This document shows, piece after piece, positions 1-11,653 of a DNA stretch of 64,000 nt. Origin of the DNA: Armigeres subalbatus (lineage: Eukaryota > Arthropoda > Insecta > Diptera > Culicidae). The translations under genes were made by a program, and so were the position numbers. Each line of letters begins with the position of its first letter. Position 1 is the first letter of the stretch. The notes under the pieces are model-generated. The model saw nothing but the letters and a program-made list of their open reading frames with translations, searched no databases and was not told the origin of the DNA. Location of the stretch: positions 132,989,822 to 133,053,821 of the forward strand of contig NC_085141.1 in NCBI RefSeq assembly GCF_024139115.2, in the 5' to 3' direction.

Positions 1-1284
1 GAATGGTCCACCCAAAGAACCGGGATCAGTGACTGATTCTCGAAATAGCGGTTCTGCTGGTACGGAATCTGGGCAGACATTTTTTGCGAAGTTGAATATC
101 CATCGATTGGAGTATTCTTCACTCTCATTGGTGGAAATGCGGTTCCGCATGTTGCGAGCCGTTTTCCAAAGTGTTGTCATTGAGGTTTCTCGCGATAGTC
201 CCTCGACAAAACGTCGCCAGTAGCTACGTTTTTTTGCCTTGAGAAGATTTTTGAGTTTTCTTTCGAGCCTCAAATACTCTTCAAAAAGCTCTGACCTTCC
301 GTGTTCACGGAAGGCCTTGAAGGCATCAGATTTCTCAGAATACAACTTAGTACATTCATCATCCCATCCAGGAGTGGCTGGTCTTCTGATGACAGATGTA
401 CTTGGAACGCGTCGTTGCTGAGCTTCTAGTGCGCTTTTTTTAATCAACTCAGTAAGGAATCGATATTCATCCAAAGGTGGAAGAATATCAGTTGATTCAA
501 TACCAATTTTTACCGCCGATGCAAATTATTGCCAGTCAATGTTCTTCGTGAGATCGAAAGGAACATTAACTGGCTCAGATTGTTGATAGCCACTCTTAAT
601 TGTGGTGACTATCGGCATATGGTCACTACCATGGGGATCTTGAATTACCTTCCACGTGCAATCTAATGATAGTGAATTTGAACATAAAGACAGATCAATA
701 CGGCTTTGTTGACCATTTGGTCCTATTCGAGTTACTTCACCAGTGTTCAAAATATTCAAATTGAAATCGTCACACAAATCATAGAAAATAGACGCTCTAT
801 AATCGTCATACGTTTCGCCCCATCCAATACCATGTGCGTTCATATCACCCAATATCAATACTGGAGATGATAGGAGGGAGACTGCGCTCCAAAAATGCCG
901 ACGATTAAGTGAGGCATTTGGAGGAATGTAAACTGAAGCTATGCAAAGATCTTTATTCTTTACATTTATTTGGCAAGCGACGATCTCTAGGCCATTAGCA
1001 GTCGGAATGGGAATTCTGTAGAAGGAGTAGCATTTTTTGATCCCCAAAAGAACGTCACCATAATGATCATCCCGATCTTGGCGAATAATATTAAAATCGT
1101 GGAAGTTGATTTCATCTTCAGAAGAAAGCCATGTTTCACAGAGTGCAAATATATCGCAATCGGAATTGCGAATCAAAAACTTGAACACGCCTAATTTATT
1201 TTTCAGACTATGACAGTTCCACTGCAGCACAGCGATTGTATCTTGTATGGCCGTATTATCCATCGAAAGATACAATTTCTGCAA
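1..1284 (-). pseudogene. I-clade ORF2 (endonuclease and start of the linker), partial with one nonsense codon
   Basis: The first 252 codons (1284 down to 526) encode an APE-type endonuclease domain: an N-terminal QWNCHS motif, the catalytic-type segment CETWLS, LILGDMNAHG, and a C-terminal GSDHMPIV block containing the catalytic His. In I elements this domain nicks target DNA for target-primed reverse transcription. An in-frame TAA at 525-523 interrupts it, but the same frame stays open and homologous from there to base 1 (the linker before the reverse transcriptase), so one nonsense mutation separates this copy from an intact frame over the visible part. The reverse transcriptase is outside the window. 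Confidence 0.85.
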
Positions 1285-1294
1285 GAAGGGGCCA

Positions 1295-2596
1295 TCAAAC
1301 AGTCAATTGCTTCAGATAACTTTCTTTTGTTGGTATAAAGAGGTCAATGATTGGCCTCAATGAATTCGGAATATTGAACAAATTCAAAAAACGGTCCACA
1401 AGGTCCTTAAAGGAGATCAATCCTCGCTTGGACGGAATATTTTTTCTGGAAGTGCGAATTGCATTTTTTCTTTCATTGATTCTCCTAACCGGATGTTTCT
1501 TGGAAACATCGGTTTTAGGCAATGAAGCGGTGAAGACAGATTGCTTCGGGATTTTAAATAATCCCCCATTACCTTCAGATTTTGGCAAGCTTTTATGGAT
1601 GACTTTTGTTCTCTTACGGCGCGATCCCGGGGAAGACGGTTGCTTCCTCTTTTCGGGCACGTGTACCTCCGAAGAATCATCCATATCAGCTACGTCGGAG
1701 TCCAATTCATCAGTGGCAATGGAATCGTAGTAATCACTTACTCGAACGGCAGCTGAAATAGCATCCGTGGCGGTGGTTGTGGCGGATGTGTCTTGCGACT
1801 TAACCATTTCCGCATAAGACTGCTTGGAGCGCTGTACCAACGAGCGCTTCACTTTTTGGGTGCGCTTTTTGTACACCGGGCTTTCTTGCAAACCATGGGG
1901 AGGATCCATGCCACAATAAGCGCACTTTGTAGCTTGTTGTTGACAGGACTCCTCCCTATGCTTTTCAAAACATTTGCCACAACGGGGCTTGTTGTCGCAA
2001 AACTCGGCAGTGTGCCCCAACTGTTTGCAGTTGGTACAATTGAACACCCTCGGCACAAAAAGACGCACCGGAAATAACATATTTTCAATATCTACATATT
2101 TTGGGAGAATCGAACCGGCGAACGTCACCCGAAGCGAACCTGACTTAGAATACACTCTTTTACCATCTACCATGGCAGCTGAATGCAACTCCTTGCAATC
2201 CAGAAAATCCACATTAGACTCCATTGCATTCTTTAAGCGGCCTTTTCCCGCAAGTACATCCTTGCAAGTCAGGCTCGCTGCGTTGATCACAACTTCGATT
2301 TCGACCTCCCGCGAGGGGACATAAACTAAATATTCTACATTGTACGCCTTGTCTTTAGCAATTTCGTTCGCCACCTGGTATGTAGGTGCGGTGATTCGTA
2401 GTTTGTTCCTGTTGATCTGATTAAAATCAAGCTTCGTAAAACGACGCGTCAAATCTCGCTTGATGCCGAGAAAATCGAGGCTTTTCACTTTCTGCCGAAA
2501 GTAAACAACCCAAGGCCCAGGAGAAGATGCATGGTAGAATCGTGTGCGACCACCATCTTTGGGAGGCCCACTGCCCTCCGCAGTCTCCGCCTCCAT
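1295..2596 (-). CDS. I-clade ORF1, gag-like nucleic-acid-binding protein
   Basis: An intact frame of about 433 codons. I chose the ATG at 2596; the frame is open two codons further upstream only through a GTG. The centre carries an RNA-recognition-like region, then zinc knuckles: CTNCKQLGHTAEFC (CX2CX4HX4C), a second Cys/His cluster starting CGKCFEKH, and a third starting CAYC. The C-terminal third is basic and Ser/Lys-rich. In I elements this protein coats the element RNA and carries it to the nucleus. It is followed almost immediately by ORF2. Although this frame is intact, the element is probably dead because ORF2 carries a stop. Confidence 0.85.
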   Translation of the reverse strand: MEAETAEGSGPPKDGGRTRFYHASSPGPWVVYFRQKVKSLDFLGIKRDLTRRFTKLDFNQINRNKLRITAPTYQVANEIAKDKAYNVEYLVYVPSREVEIEVVINAASLTCKDVLAGKGRLKNAMESNVDFLDCKELHSAAMVDGKRVYSKSGSLRVTFAGSILPKYVDIENMLFPVRLFVPRVFNCTNCKQLGHTAEFCDNKPRCGKCFEKHREESCQQQATKCAYCGMDPPHGLQESPVYKKRTQKVKRSLVQRSKQSYAEMVKSQDTSATTTATDAISAAVRVSDYYDSIATDELDSDVADMDDSSEVHVPEKRKQPSSPGSRRKRTKVIHKSLPKSEGNGGLFKIPKQSVFTASLPKTDVSKKHPVRRINERKNAIRTSRKNIPSKRGLISFKDLVDRFLNLFNIPNSLRPIIDLFIPTKESYLKQLTV

Positions 2597-2940
2597 TATC
2601 ACCTCGCAAGGTGTTGGAAGTATAGTTATTACAAGCTAAGAACTAATAACTATTAATTAATTAGAAAAAAAACTAATTCAAACTATTCTAATCAGACCCA
2701 CTCTGTGAGAGAACAATACAACAATCTTTGCCACTTATCTGCGGCTGCTGCTGTAGGTAGCAGCAGTAACAATAGCCTGCTTCACTGGCGTCGCCAGAAG
2801 CAGCTACTTCCCCTCGCCGACAGTGATCGCCTTGGATCCGTAGGTAGGATACGCACCACACAATAGCACTCGCACTACCGAACACAATCCGCGATGAGAC
2901 ACAGCACACACGTCTGGCTCGTTCGAACTATCGGCACGGA

Positions 2941-3639
2941 ATGAATTCTATAATTAGGAAAGCTTTGATCACCGCGTGACTTTATCGAAATTAATTTATT
3001 GGCTTTTTTCGGTGATAATTATACTACTCAAAGCGAAAGGGAGTAGATAAAAGTAATGAAGATACAGATTCGATTGACACCGCAAGCGAGCGGCAAGTGT
3101 GAAATGAATAGAAACTGAAGATTAGCAGAGGGCCATATGAGAGAACAAGCATTGTTGAAATCGCTGTTATTCTGCCTATTGGTACAGTGATCACCACGTC
3201 ACTATCCAAGTACATCTATCACCTCACAGCTTATCGAACTATGCAATGTGGCACGGTAACATGGAATCTGATTGTTCTCCGCAGCAACATAATTTATTTG
3301 CAAGAATGAACATGTGGAGTAAATTAGACTGTACAATTTGGGTATCGACTTATCAAATTAAAGTCCATTTATCGTCTTTGCAAAAAATAGCGTTTGCAAC
3401 TCGTTACAAAACTCGCCTCGTTGGATAAACGTACAACTCGTGCTAAAAAAATCATCTTTTTGCAACTTGTTGCAACAGTGCAACAGTGCTGCAATCAAAA
3501 GCTTTCATATCGGTCTGTTGATTGAAATATTAGGTCCTTTTGAAAAGTTAAGCGAGAATTGTTTCCATCGGGTCAGGAATAGAACTTTCATATAAGCGCA
3601 TATATATGATAAACATGTTTTATTGATTGTGACTATACT
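2941..3639. other. Non-coding stretch
   Basis: No convincing gene. The segment 3375-3500 is rich in TTGCAAC/GTTGCAA words (around 3385, 3455 and 3470), which resembles a degraded inverted-repeat MITE, but I could not define its ends. Confidence 0.4.
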
Positions 3640-5905
3640 GAATGATTTTATTCTGCCAATGTCTGAAACAAGACAAAGAGAACTTCTACAGTCAACTCAA
3701 TGCCGTCGTAGATAGAATCCCGAAGGGTGATATCAAGATCTGTTTGGGCGACTTCAATGCGAAGATCGGATCCGACAACTCGAACCATGAGCGCATTATG
3801 GGACGCCATGGAGAGAGAAATCGGAGAAATGAGCGAAAACGGAGAGCTGTTCGCAGAGTTTTGTGGTAATAACGACATGGTGATCGGGGGATCGCTCTTC
3901 CCTCATCGACCGGTTCACAAGGTCACGTGGGTCTCCCGTGACGGCTTTACAGAAAATCAAATCGACCACATCTGCATCAGCCGAAAATGGAAACGAAGCC
4001 TTCTTGATGTACGGAATAAACGTAGTGCCGATATCGCGTCTAATGATCACCTCCTCATCGGCGAAATACGCCTGCGTATTTCGCGAATTCGTCAGCAGGA
4101 GGACAGAGTTGGACGGCGATTCAACACACGCCGACTGGAAGATGCCACGGTGAGACGGTCCTTCGTTGAAGAACTGGAGACGCGTGCTGCAGATATTCCG
4201 GAAGGTGGCAGCGTGGAAGACCAATGGACGCCATCAAGAATGCCTTCATCGACACCAGCGAGAACAATCTGGGCGAACTGCGCACCCAGAGAAAACAATG
4301 GATCACCGATGAGACCTAGAGGAAGATAGAGGAGCGAAGAGAAGCCAAAGCCGCGATAGAGCGATCAAAAACTAGAGGAGCTAAAGTCTTAGCCCGTCAA
4401 CGATACTCGGCTCTTGAGAAGGATGTAAAACGCTCATTTCGACGGGACAAGCGAGCGTGGGCAGACCCTTTGGCCGACGAAGGAGAGAGAGAGCCGCCGC
4501 AACCGGGGGCATTCGCCTCCTCTACGATATCGCACGACGTTTAAGCAGGGCGAAGTTGAATGAAACGATGCATGTGAAAGACGCGAATGATCAGTTATTG
4601 ACCGACCCAACTGACCAGCTGAAACGCTGGTTCGAGAGCACTTTGAACAACTTTTTGTGCCAGCCAGGCCATCACCACCTCGGCATGATCTGCCTAGGAT
4701 CCGACGTATAACACGCGTCAATACCGAAGCTCCATCACTGCTAGAGATTCAAACAGCCATCCAAAGCTTGTAATCGAATAAAGCCCCAGGGGTCGATCGC
4801 ATATCAGCCGAGATGCTCAAAGCTGACCCCATGACATCCGCTCAACTACTGCATCGTTTATTTCGTAATATCTGGGACACCGCATCTTTCCCGGTCGATT
4901 GGATGCAATGTATCTTAGTAAAGGTGCCCAAAATAGGTGACCTGACTGTATGCTATAACTGGCGAGGCATTATGTTGCTGTGTACCGTTCTCAAAGTTCT
5001 ATGCAAAATTATCCTAGCCCGGATTCAGGAGAAAATCGATGCGACTCTCCGGCGACAGCAGGCCGGATTCCGTGCCGGAAGATCCTGTGTGAACCATATT
5101 GTCACGCTCCGCATCATACTGGAGCAGGTCAACGAATTCCAAGAGTCCCTTTACTTGGTATTCATTGACTACGAAAAAGCTTTCGACCGTCTCAATCACG
5201 AGAATATGTGGGGCGCCCTGAGACGCAAGGGAGTTCCTGAGAAAATCATCGGCCTCATCGAAGCACAGTACGAGGCCTTTTCGTGTAGAGTGCTGCACAA
5301 TGGGGTCCTGTCCGACCCTTTTCGGGTCGTAGCTGGTGTGAGGCAAGGATGTATTCTATCACCGTTACTGTTCCTCATCGTAATCGACGAGATTCTGGTA
5401 GATGCGATTGACCGTGAACTCCTCGCGCAACGGCGCTCTGCTATGCAGAATAAGCTCAACGACCTTGCCGAGCGCTCCTTTTCGGCAGGTTTAGTAATCA
5501 ACGTCAACAAAACCAAATCGTTGGATGTAAACACGGTGACTCCTTCCAGTTTCACAGTAGCCGGGCAACCAGTGGAGAATGTTGAAAGCTTCCAATATCT
5601 TGGTAGCCAAATGGCGTCAGACGGCGGTACCAAGATCGACATAGGCGCACAGATCAAGAAAGCAAAGGCTGCCTTTGCAAGTTTAAGAAATATCTGGAAA
5701 AACAGGCAGATAAGTGAACGCACCAAAATACGAATTTTTAACTCTAATTAGGCTAGCGGCGGAGTCTCAATAAAGAAATAAAAGAAGTCGACCGAAATCT
5801 AACCTGGCAACAGGTTAAAGCGATAGCCGGGCAACGCTCAGGATGAAGATCTTTCAAGTCGGCCCTTTGCACCACCGGAAGTGTGTAATGGATATGCACA
5901 ACATG
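3640..5905 (+). pseudogene. RTE-clade non-LTR retrotransposon, copy 1 (family A), degenerate
   Basis: A 5'-truncated single-ORF element. The C-terminal half of an APE endonuclease is seen at about 3650-4330 (CLGDFNAKIG, NQIDHICIS, SNDHLLIGEIR, split across two frames). A linker follows, then a reverse transcriptase at 4813-5751 with [33 protein letters not shown] and [13 protein letters not shown]. The catalytic (F/Y)xDD box expected after the [13 protein letters not shown] block is absent: the frame jumps from IDREL to LAQRRS near 5417. A further deletion removes most of the C-terminal region near 5750, and 5757-5905 continues with the 3' end. The clade call rests on similarity to RTE/SR2-type reverse transcriptases. 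A second copy is split between 13821-14364 and 24254-24960. Confidence 0.85.
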
Positions 5906-6020
5906 TGATGGATTTAGTTCGGAAAAGATATTAGCCGCCCCTTCGGTTGATCCCACGAAACCAGTACGCTAGACAGGTGCTATACAAAAATACATATGAG
6001 AGAGTTAGTTCTGAAAATGT
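5892..6020. repeat. tRNA-like repeat, rearranged left part
   Basis: Bases 5892-5970 match, in minus orientation, the tRNA-like repeat seen at 62140-62566. Bases 5971-6020 then switch to plus orientation of the same repeat (the stretch with GAGAGAGTTAGTTCTGAAAATG). The plus part continues at 7271 after an inserted retroposon. The minus-then-plus arrangement echoes the palindrome at 62140-63117 but has lost the middle. Confidence 0.7.
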
Positions 6021-7270
6021 TGTTGTTGTTGCCGTTTGAGCAAGTGTTAACGTTTTTGTTGATGTCCGTTAAATCGTCTCGAAATCCCGTCAAAACGCGA
6101 TAAGAAAACAATCAAACTAAATATTATTGACATTAGTGTTCCGCTCTTTCGATTACGGTAGCTGAAAACAAAATCTGCATCTCGATTTCTGGAGAAAATC
6201 GCCAAAAGACACAACCGTACCTATCAATTGAAAGTGCGCCATCGTTTGCTTCATTTGTAAAGCCGAACCAACCATGTCTTGTGGGAAGTGCCTGCTACAA
6301 GTGGACTGCAGAACTGAATTGTTTGTTGTATGCGAGGGGGAATGTTATAGAACATTTCACGCAAGCTGCGTCGGAACGTTATATGGTTGTGCGATGATTG
6401 CCTCTCTGCATTCCATGATCGTCAACGCCATCAACACACGAAAACAGATGATCCAGAAAACTTCGTATCCTGCCGATCTGCTGTTGCAAAGCTAGCCGAT
6501 GACATCACTGTAAAGGTCAGTGCTTTAAAGGAACTAATTTCATCAATGGACAAGACCGAGAATGTTATAAAACGATTAGATGAATCAAAGCCACCTCATT
6601 CCACCCCGATTGGATCACCGATACTCCAGGAAGGTGAAACAAGTTCAATTGCAATGCATACCGAAATGCATGACAGTTTTTCATTATTTATGACGTAAGT
6701 AACGGAGGAAGAAATTAATTCATTAGTAGCGCAATCACTCGGGATAGCAAATAATAATTCGATTAGAGTGAAAAAACTCGTTCCCAAATGGAAAGAATGC
6801 GATACCGTAGACTATGTATCATTTAAAGTCATGCTTGACAATAGATATAAGCAAATTGCATTGCAGTCAGATATGTGGCCGACTGAAATAAAGTATCGAG
6901 AATTTGTCGAAAAGCCCAGAAAAACATGGAAGCCAACTAGAATTTAACTTCATTGTATTTGTATACTGTTTCATCGTTTGTTTTTATATTTACATTATTT
7001 AAATCCGTGATAATTTATATTTTTAATTTGTCATATGTAATTACTGTCTGCTTCAATTTTTGTATCTGTGAAGCCTATGTATAAAATAAGATGATTGTGA
7101 GATGTGGGCTTGAAATTATTGCTCGTAGTGTGATGTCGAAAATTATCGTTTAGTGTATAATTTCTTGTAGCTTATTAAAATGTAACGCCACTGCCATTGT
7201 ATGTTAATATTAAGTTATTCAATAAGACCATTAAAGGTCAGTTGGAGGTAAACAAATAAACAAATAAACA
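6021..7270 (+). mobile_element. ORF1-only (HAL1-like) non-LTR retroposon with 7-bp target duplication
   Basis: The element interrupts the tRNA-like repeat exactly. AAAATGT precedes it (6014-6020) and follows it (7271-7277). It has a roughly 250-bp leader, one ORF1-type frame (6274-6947) and about 320 bp of AT-rich 3' sequence, ending in a short tandem repeat of AAACAAAT (about 7251-7270), as in several LINE 3' ends. There is no reverse transcriptase or endonuclease between the two duplications, so it must have been mobilised by another LINE's machinery (inference). Confidence 0.75.
6274..6947 (+). pseudogene. PHD-finger ORF1 protein of a LINE, broken
   Basis: It starts MSCGKCLLQVDCR and continues with CEGECYRTFHASCVG, a Cys/His array of PHD type found in ORF1 of several insect LINEs (CR1/Loa-like). 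A frameshift near 6385 moves the reading frame to the one encoding WLCDDCLSAF. A predicted helical segment follows. An in-frame TAA at about 6696-6698 then interrupts it. After this stop the same frame continues with a conserved-looking C-terminal block (IRVKKLVPKWKECD, YVSFKVMLD, EKPRKTWKPTR) to the TAA at 6945-6947. With at most one frameshift and one nonsense codon, the copy is relatively young. Confidence 0.75.
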
Positions 7271-7480
7271 AAAATGTATTGCAAGAGTTTGGCTGGTGCC
7301 CGGTGCTGGGAATTTGGTTTAATCAGTACCCGCTACCGTACCCGTGGCTTAGTAGGGAAAGCACCTGTCTAGCGTACTGGTTTCGTGGGATCAAACCCCA
7401 CCGAAGGGGCGGTTACCCTCCAACACCTTTTCTTAACTAATTCTATCACATGTTGTGCATATGCATAATCGAGTTTCAGA
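7271..7480 (+). repeat. tRNA-like repeat, right part
   Basis: This continues the repeat interrupted at 6020 and is homologous to 62820-63050. The tRNA-like core lies at about 7337-7406. It has a T-arm-like GTGGG/CCCAC stem with a 7-nt loop and an anticodon-like stem with loop CTAGCGT (AGC at the anticodon position, U33 kept). The acceptor-like stem is not paired in this copy. It is better read as a tRNA-derived SINE or SINE-like piece than as a functional tRNA. Confidence 0.65.
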
Positions 7481-7860
7481 CATAATATTTTCACACAAAT
7501 TGTGCAAAAAGGCTTGTTTCATATTTTCAATGAATTTTGTCTCCTGGGAGAATTGAACTAGAAGTTTCGATTCATATTTTTTATTCAAATCTACCTTAGG
7601 ACATTCAAAATTGCCAGTGCTTCAGATTTGTTATTAAATTATTAAAACATGAAAAATACTATTTATTACACGGAAAAACTTCTCGTTATTGTTATTTGGG
7701 AGAAAAGACGAAAAATTAATTGGAAACAGGATATTGGTATCGATCCCACGCGCTTTGAATTCCCAGAACCACCCCCCGTGGTTACAATCAGATATATTTG
7801 TCACTTTCAAAAACTACGGATTACAGTAAAAAAAACGAACAGTGGGTAATGTCTATGACA
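7481..7860. other. Non-coding stretch
   Basis: AT-rich sequence; nothing recognised. The short frames here have no recognisable protein features. Confidence 0.4.
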
Positions 7861-8925
7861 TAACCGCTAGGTGGACGTAGGACTTGACTTGACCATGCCT
7901 TCAAGATACATAATATGTCCAAATCTCTCACATCAACTATTTTGGATAAATAATCGGCGTTGCATACCATTCCTTGGCAAAATCTTCTCATCAAACCGAC
8001 ACAGAAATCAAATCTACCTCGAACAAGAATCATCAAAAAAATTCAGGAAGTATCTGTCCGGTCACGAAATATTAGCCTCGACAGTGGCAACCTTTCCACT
8101 GAAGAACTGCCTGAAATAAACCACAAGTTGGCTCGGCAGGGGATGTAGACTGTATCTCAGCCTTTCCACTGAAGGGCCTTCTAATCCGTGCGATAGCGAC
8201 TGAAGGAGAACATTATTTTAACCCTTAGAGCCTTGAAAAAGGCTGTTTGCTTCGGCTAAGTGCAAAAAATAAGAAAACGATATTTTCAAATAACCGCGAA
8301 TTTCTAGTGATGGTATAAAAAAGACTGAATGCTCTGCGAGCGAATGCACTTTTCTTTTATACCTTATTTTGAATCTTCTCTGCTTCCCAATTGGTGGGCC
8401 AATCAGCTAGTGTCTTATATACCGCTTCTTTGTCAGCCAAAGCGTCATCATCATCAACGCGTTCGAGAAGGGTTTCTTCTTTTTTACGCTTGTTGCTCGC
8501 TGCTGGCGTCTATTTCCTAACGGGACCTTTCGCTAGATACAGACCAATAAGCCGGGCAAGCGAGCTTAGAATTGCAGTTCAGGTGGGAAGTACGTGTTCT
8601 TTTCTGAGACAACATTGTTAGAAGTAGAAGGAAGGAAACACCCGGACATGGGATTTCGGGTGATAAGATTTAGAATTGGTAACATGGGACGATCATTTAG
8701 TCACGTTCGCTTTGTGTGCGGTCAGTAGCAAACAATGTTTATCTAGATATTTTTTGATCAATGCCAAAAAACCCAACATTTGATGAAAAATCGATTGATA
8801 GTTTATTAATGTTTTAGCTGTAATCGGTGTTTTCTTTATCCAAATAAGATTAAGTGAGAGATTTGGACATCTTATGAATCTTTAAAGGCATGGTCAAGCG
8901 AAGTCCTTCGTCCACTTCGCGGTTA
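7861..8925. mobile_element. Foldback-type element, about 95-bp inverted arms
   Basis: The left arm (7861-7955) and the reverse complement of the right arm (8832-8925) share TAACCGC at their outer ends, then GTGGACG, CTTGACCATGCC, TGTCCAAATCTCTCA and TTTGGATAAA in the same order. The roughly 880-bp interior has no convincing ORF. I could not identify a target duplication, so class is not assigned. It is presumably non-autonomous. Confidence 0.65.
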
Positions 8926-10265
8926 AATCAGAAAAAAAAAATCTACTGTTAGTTTTGACGCTATTTATGAAAATCACGCATAAAATTTTATCTCTAGAAT
9001 ATTGGATTTGGCACCCAAGTACAATTTCTATCCCGAAGGGTATTGAAAGCATTGATATTGATCTCTATTATTGGCTCTCGGAAGAACCGTTTGTTTTTTG
9101 GACATACATGCTGCATCATGTGGCTTTTCTTCAGCCTGTCTCGGCTCAGCACCGATGCCGGCCGGTCTCGGCTCGACTCTGCTGCTGCTGCCGGTATCTG
9201 CTCAGCATTGCTGCTTTGTCGGGTCTGTAGGGTGGACTGCTGCTGTACTGGCTAGGTTTCGGCTGATGATGGTGGCTTCGATGATTTCATTTCCTGCTAA
9301 AAGGTGTGAGTGCTGTTCCATCGATGATGCAGTTGCTTCGCTTGTCCCGGTCAGAATGAAAGGAAAAAATCGCGTTGCGCTATTTTATGGCTTCTCGGCA
9401 GACCCAGCGGCTGCTCATTCGCTGGTGTCTGCACCAATCAGAACGTGGTAATGGAATGATGCAAGAATTATGCGGTACCCATATTTATAGGTTCCCTTGA
9501 GCTCAATGTTTTTCATTGAAAACAGTTTCATGCCTATTGAAACAAGTTTTTCGGGTCTTATCAAGCATGGACATGGAGGCATACTTGAAATCTGTCGATT
9601 GAGGGGCTTACCGCAGAAATTCGTCCACTGAGACGAACGCTATTAACGTTTAAAATCTTTCAACACAGCGTAACGCGGTCGATTTGAATATTTTAAAATG
9701 GCATCCGGTATAGTAAAGAGAGACGTAAGTCCTACGTCAAAAGTAGAGGAGTGTTACATATTATTGATCAGAATAAGAAAAGTAAAACAAATGACATTGA
9801 GCTTAAATCTTATATAACAATCAACAATCGGGTCATTAAGTATTGAACAAATATTTAAAGTATTAATTTGAACATATATGTAAAGTATTTGTTGAAACCT
9901 CAAGCTGGTTCAACTCGATTCAAGACAAGACAAGAACACCGTCTTCGACCAGAGTTCGTACAGACTGAACACTTATCCCTAGCAGCACACATGTCCCACA
10001 TATGTTGTTGCAACAGATATGCGATTAGATTTGGTCACAATCAAGTTGCTGCAACCATTTTTGTCAGACTTGTGCTGCTCGGGATAAACACCTAGACAAC
10101 GGACAGGACACATAACAACCAATGGACGGGTGGAGAATTTTCCGATCACGAAAAAATTTCCTCCTTACCGGGGCGCTCCATAGCCCCGATCGACGTCGCT
10201 ATCCGCACGGCCACGAAGCCCACAGTTAATCAAAATGTATAATAAAAATAAAACTATTAGGGCGA
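8926..10265. other. Non-coding stretch with a small MITE candidate
   Basis: No gene recognised. The frames near 9070-9450 over CTG/GCT-rich sequence show no domain. Bases 9974-10086 are bounded by TATCCC and GGGATA, with AGCAGCACA just inside both ends in inverted orientation, consistent with a MITE of about 113 bp. Confidence 0.4.
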
Positions 10266-11438
10266 TGTCTCCGGTTGTGGGCCACTCTGCAAAACTTTTG
10301 ACACTTGATAGATACGGCTAATCTGAGTAAAGTGAAACTTGTAGTTTGACAGCACACATTATCAGAGCTAATGACTAACACTTTATATATTCCCCAAGTA
10401 TGATACATCGAACCAAAACATTGAATGGAGGTGAGTGTGATATTTTGTCTTTTAGTACATTAAGTGTACTTTGAGATATGATATCAAATTCCATCCAATG
10501 CAATGATTGTGTTTGTCCCGTGCAACTGAAGTGCGCTGGCATGAGAACCAGCACTTTACTTCAAATTTATCCACTTGTAGCGGGGTCAATAATCAACACT
10601 TCATATTAGTAGCTGTAGAATTATTCCTTTTGTGTAAAACAATATAAATAGCTCTAGAAACATATGATGACGGCCGAAAAGCCAACAAGGCTGAACTGAG
10701 AAAAATGAGGATCAATTTTTCTATGACTAATTTAATTCATTTATTGAAGTAGAAACTCATTCCATTGCCAAAAACATGTCAATGCTATACGTAAATGGTT
10801 ATATTATAACAGCAAAGTTAGATTATTAGAAACACTATTCGAAAACTACAAGATTTCAGCTAAAACAAAAATCACGCCGTTTACTCGCATTACCGACAGC
10901 ACGTCTGGCTTTTAAGCCGTTCGCTCAAAGCTAGTAAATATCATCGGGTTTGTTTAGATTTGTTTGCCAGAGCAGTTTTGCTTTACATACGATATATTGA
11001 TAACCTAGTAAGAATATGCATTTTAAAATAATTTAAAGCCAGATTTTCAAATAAACAATAAAAAGTGAACGGCCTAAAAACCAAAGCAAAACGCTCAGTA
11101 TGGTATTTAAAGGCGCCAAACAAAGGACTTAAAAACCACTATGGTGCAAATGGTTCAAGAGACGTTCACTCAAAATAGCAATAAAAGTGTTGTTTAAGGA
11201 ATATCAAGAACGGAGCTTTACCTAGCATGAAGGTTTATTAACAAGGTAATCGTTAATGCTAGAAAATCGAAAAATATGGTTTTGTTTTATAAGCCGTAAT
11301 CATATGTAACGCGAGATAGTAACTTCGAAGAAAAGTTAGGTGAGGTCTCTAACTTTCCATTAGGGTCATAATACTGCATATTATTGACTTAAAAAAAGTT
11401 TAGAGCGAAAATCGCAACTAATCCCACAACCGGAGACA
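10266..11438. mobile_element. Candidate inverted-repeat DNA element, 16-bp termini
   Basis: The 16-bp sequence TGTCTCCGGTTGTGGG at 10266-10281 occurs as its exact reverse complement at 11423-11438. The 1.14 kb between holds no ORF. The distance and the exact match suggest terminal repeats of a non-autonomous DNA transposon, but I cannot see a clean target duplication. Confidence 0.45.
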
Positions 11439-11496
11439 CTCCTCTATTCATTTGTTTTGACTAGACTATCCAAGCTGATCAAATGCAATGTTTCAG

Positions 11497-11653
11497 ATCC
11501 AGCTGGGTGGTGGCTGGGAAAGCGGATCCGATATCCCCTCCCCGAATAAGCGTCCATCAAGACTCACCCGCAACCGGTGCCACGTGGATGAAGCAAACGA
11601 TTTCTTTCGACAAGCTGAAACTGACCAACAATCAGTTAGACGATAACGGACAC
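11497..11653 (+). CDS. org-1: org-1 exon (central T-box)
   Basis: The acceptor is TTTCAG ending at 11496 and the donor GTAAGT starts at 11654. It begins with the last base of an Arg codon and encodes [10 protein letters not shown] through LDDNGH, ending on a codon boundary. The upstream exon supplying the first two bases of that codon was not found in 1-11496. Confidence 0.88.

Larger units (their letters stand above)
1..2940 (-). mobile_element. I-clade non-LTR retrotransposon, 5' part, running off the left edge
   Basis: Read on the minus strand this has about 340 bp of 5' leader (2603-2940, no ORF), a gag-like ORF1 with zinc knuckles, and an ORF2 that begins with an apurinic-type endonuclease and continues past base 1. 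Order and spacing (ORF2 starts 10 bp after ORF1 ends) are those of I-factor-like LINEs, and both proteins look like the I clade of mosquitoes. The 5' limit near 2940 is an estimate because no target-site duplication can be read with the 3' end outside the window. The element lies upstream of the org-1 exons, probably in a long org-1 intron or in upstream sequence. Confidence 0.85.

Noticed and set aside
1347..2324. Plus-strand frames over the I-element ORF1
   Set aside because: Shadows of the minus-strand ORF1, which carries the zinc-knuckle motifs.
9071..9451. A 126-codon frame over CTG-rich sequence
   Set aside because: Low-complexity GCT/CTG composition and overlapping open frames in all phases; no domain and no splice context.
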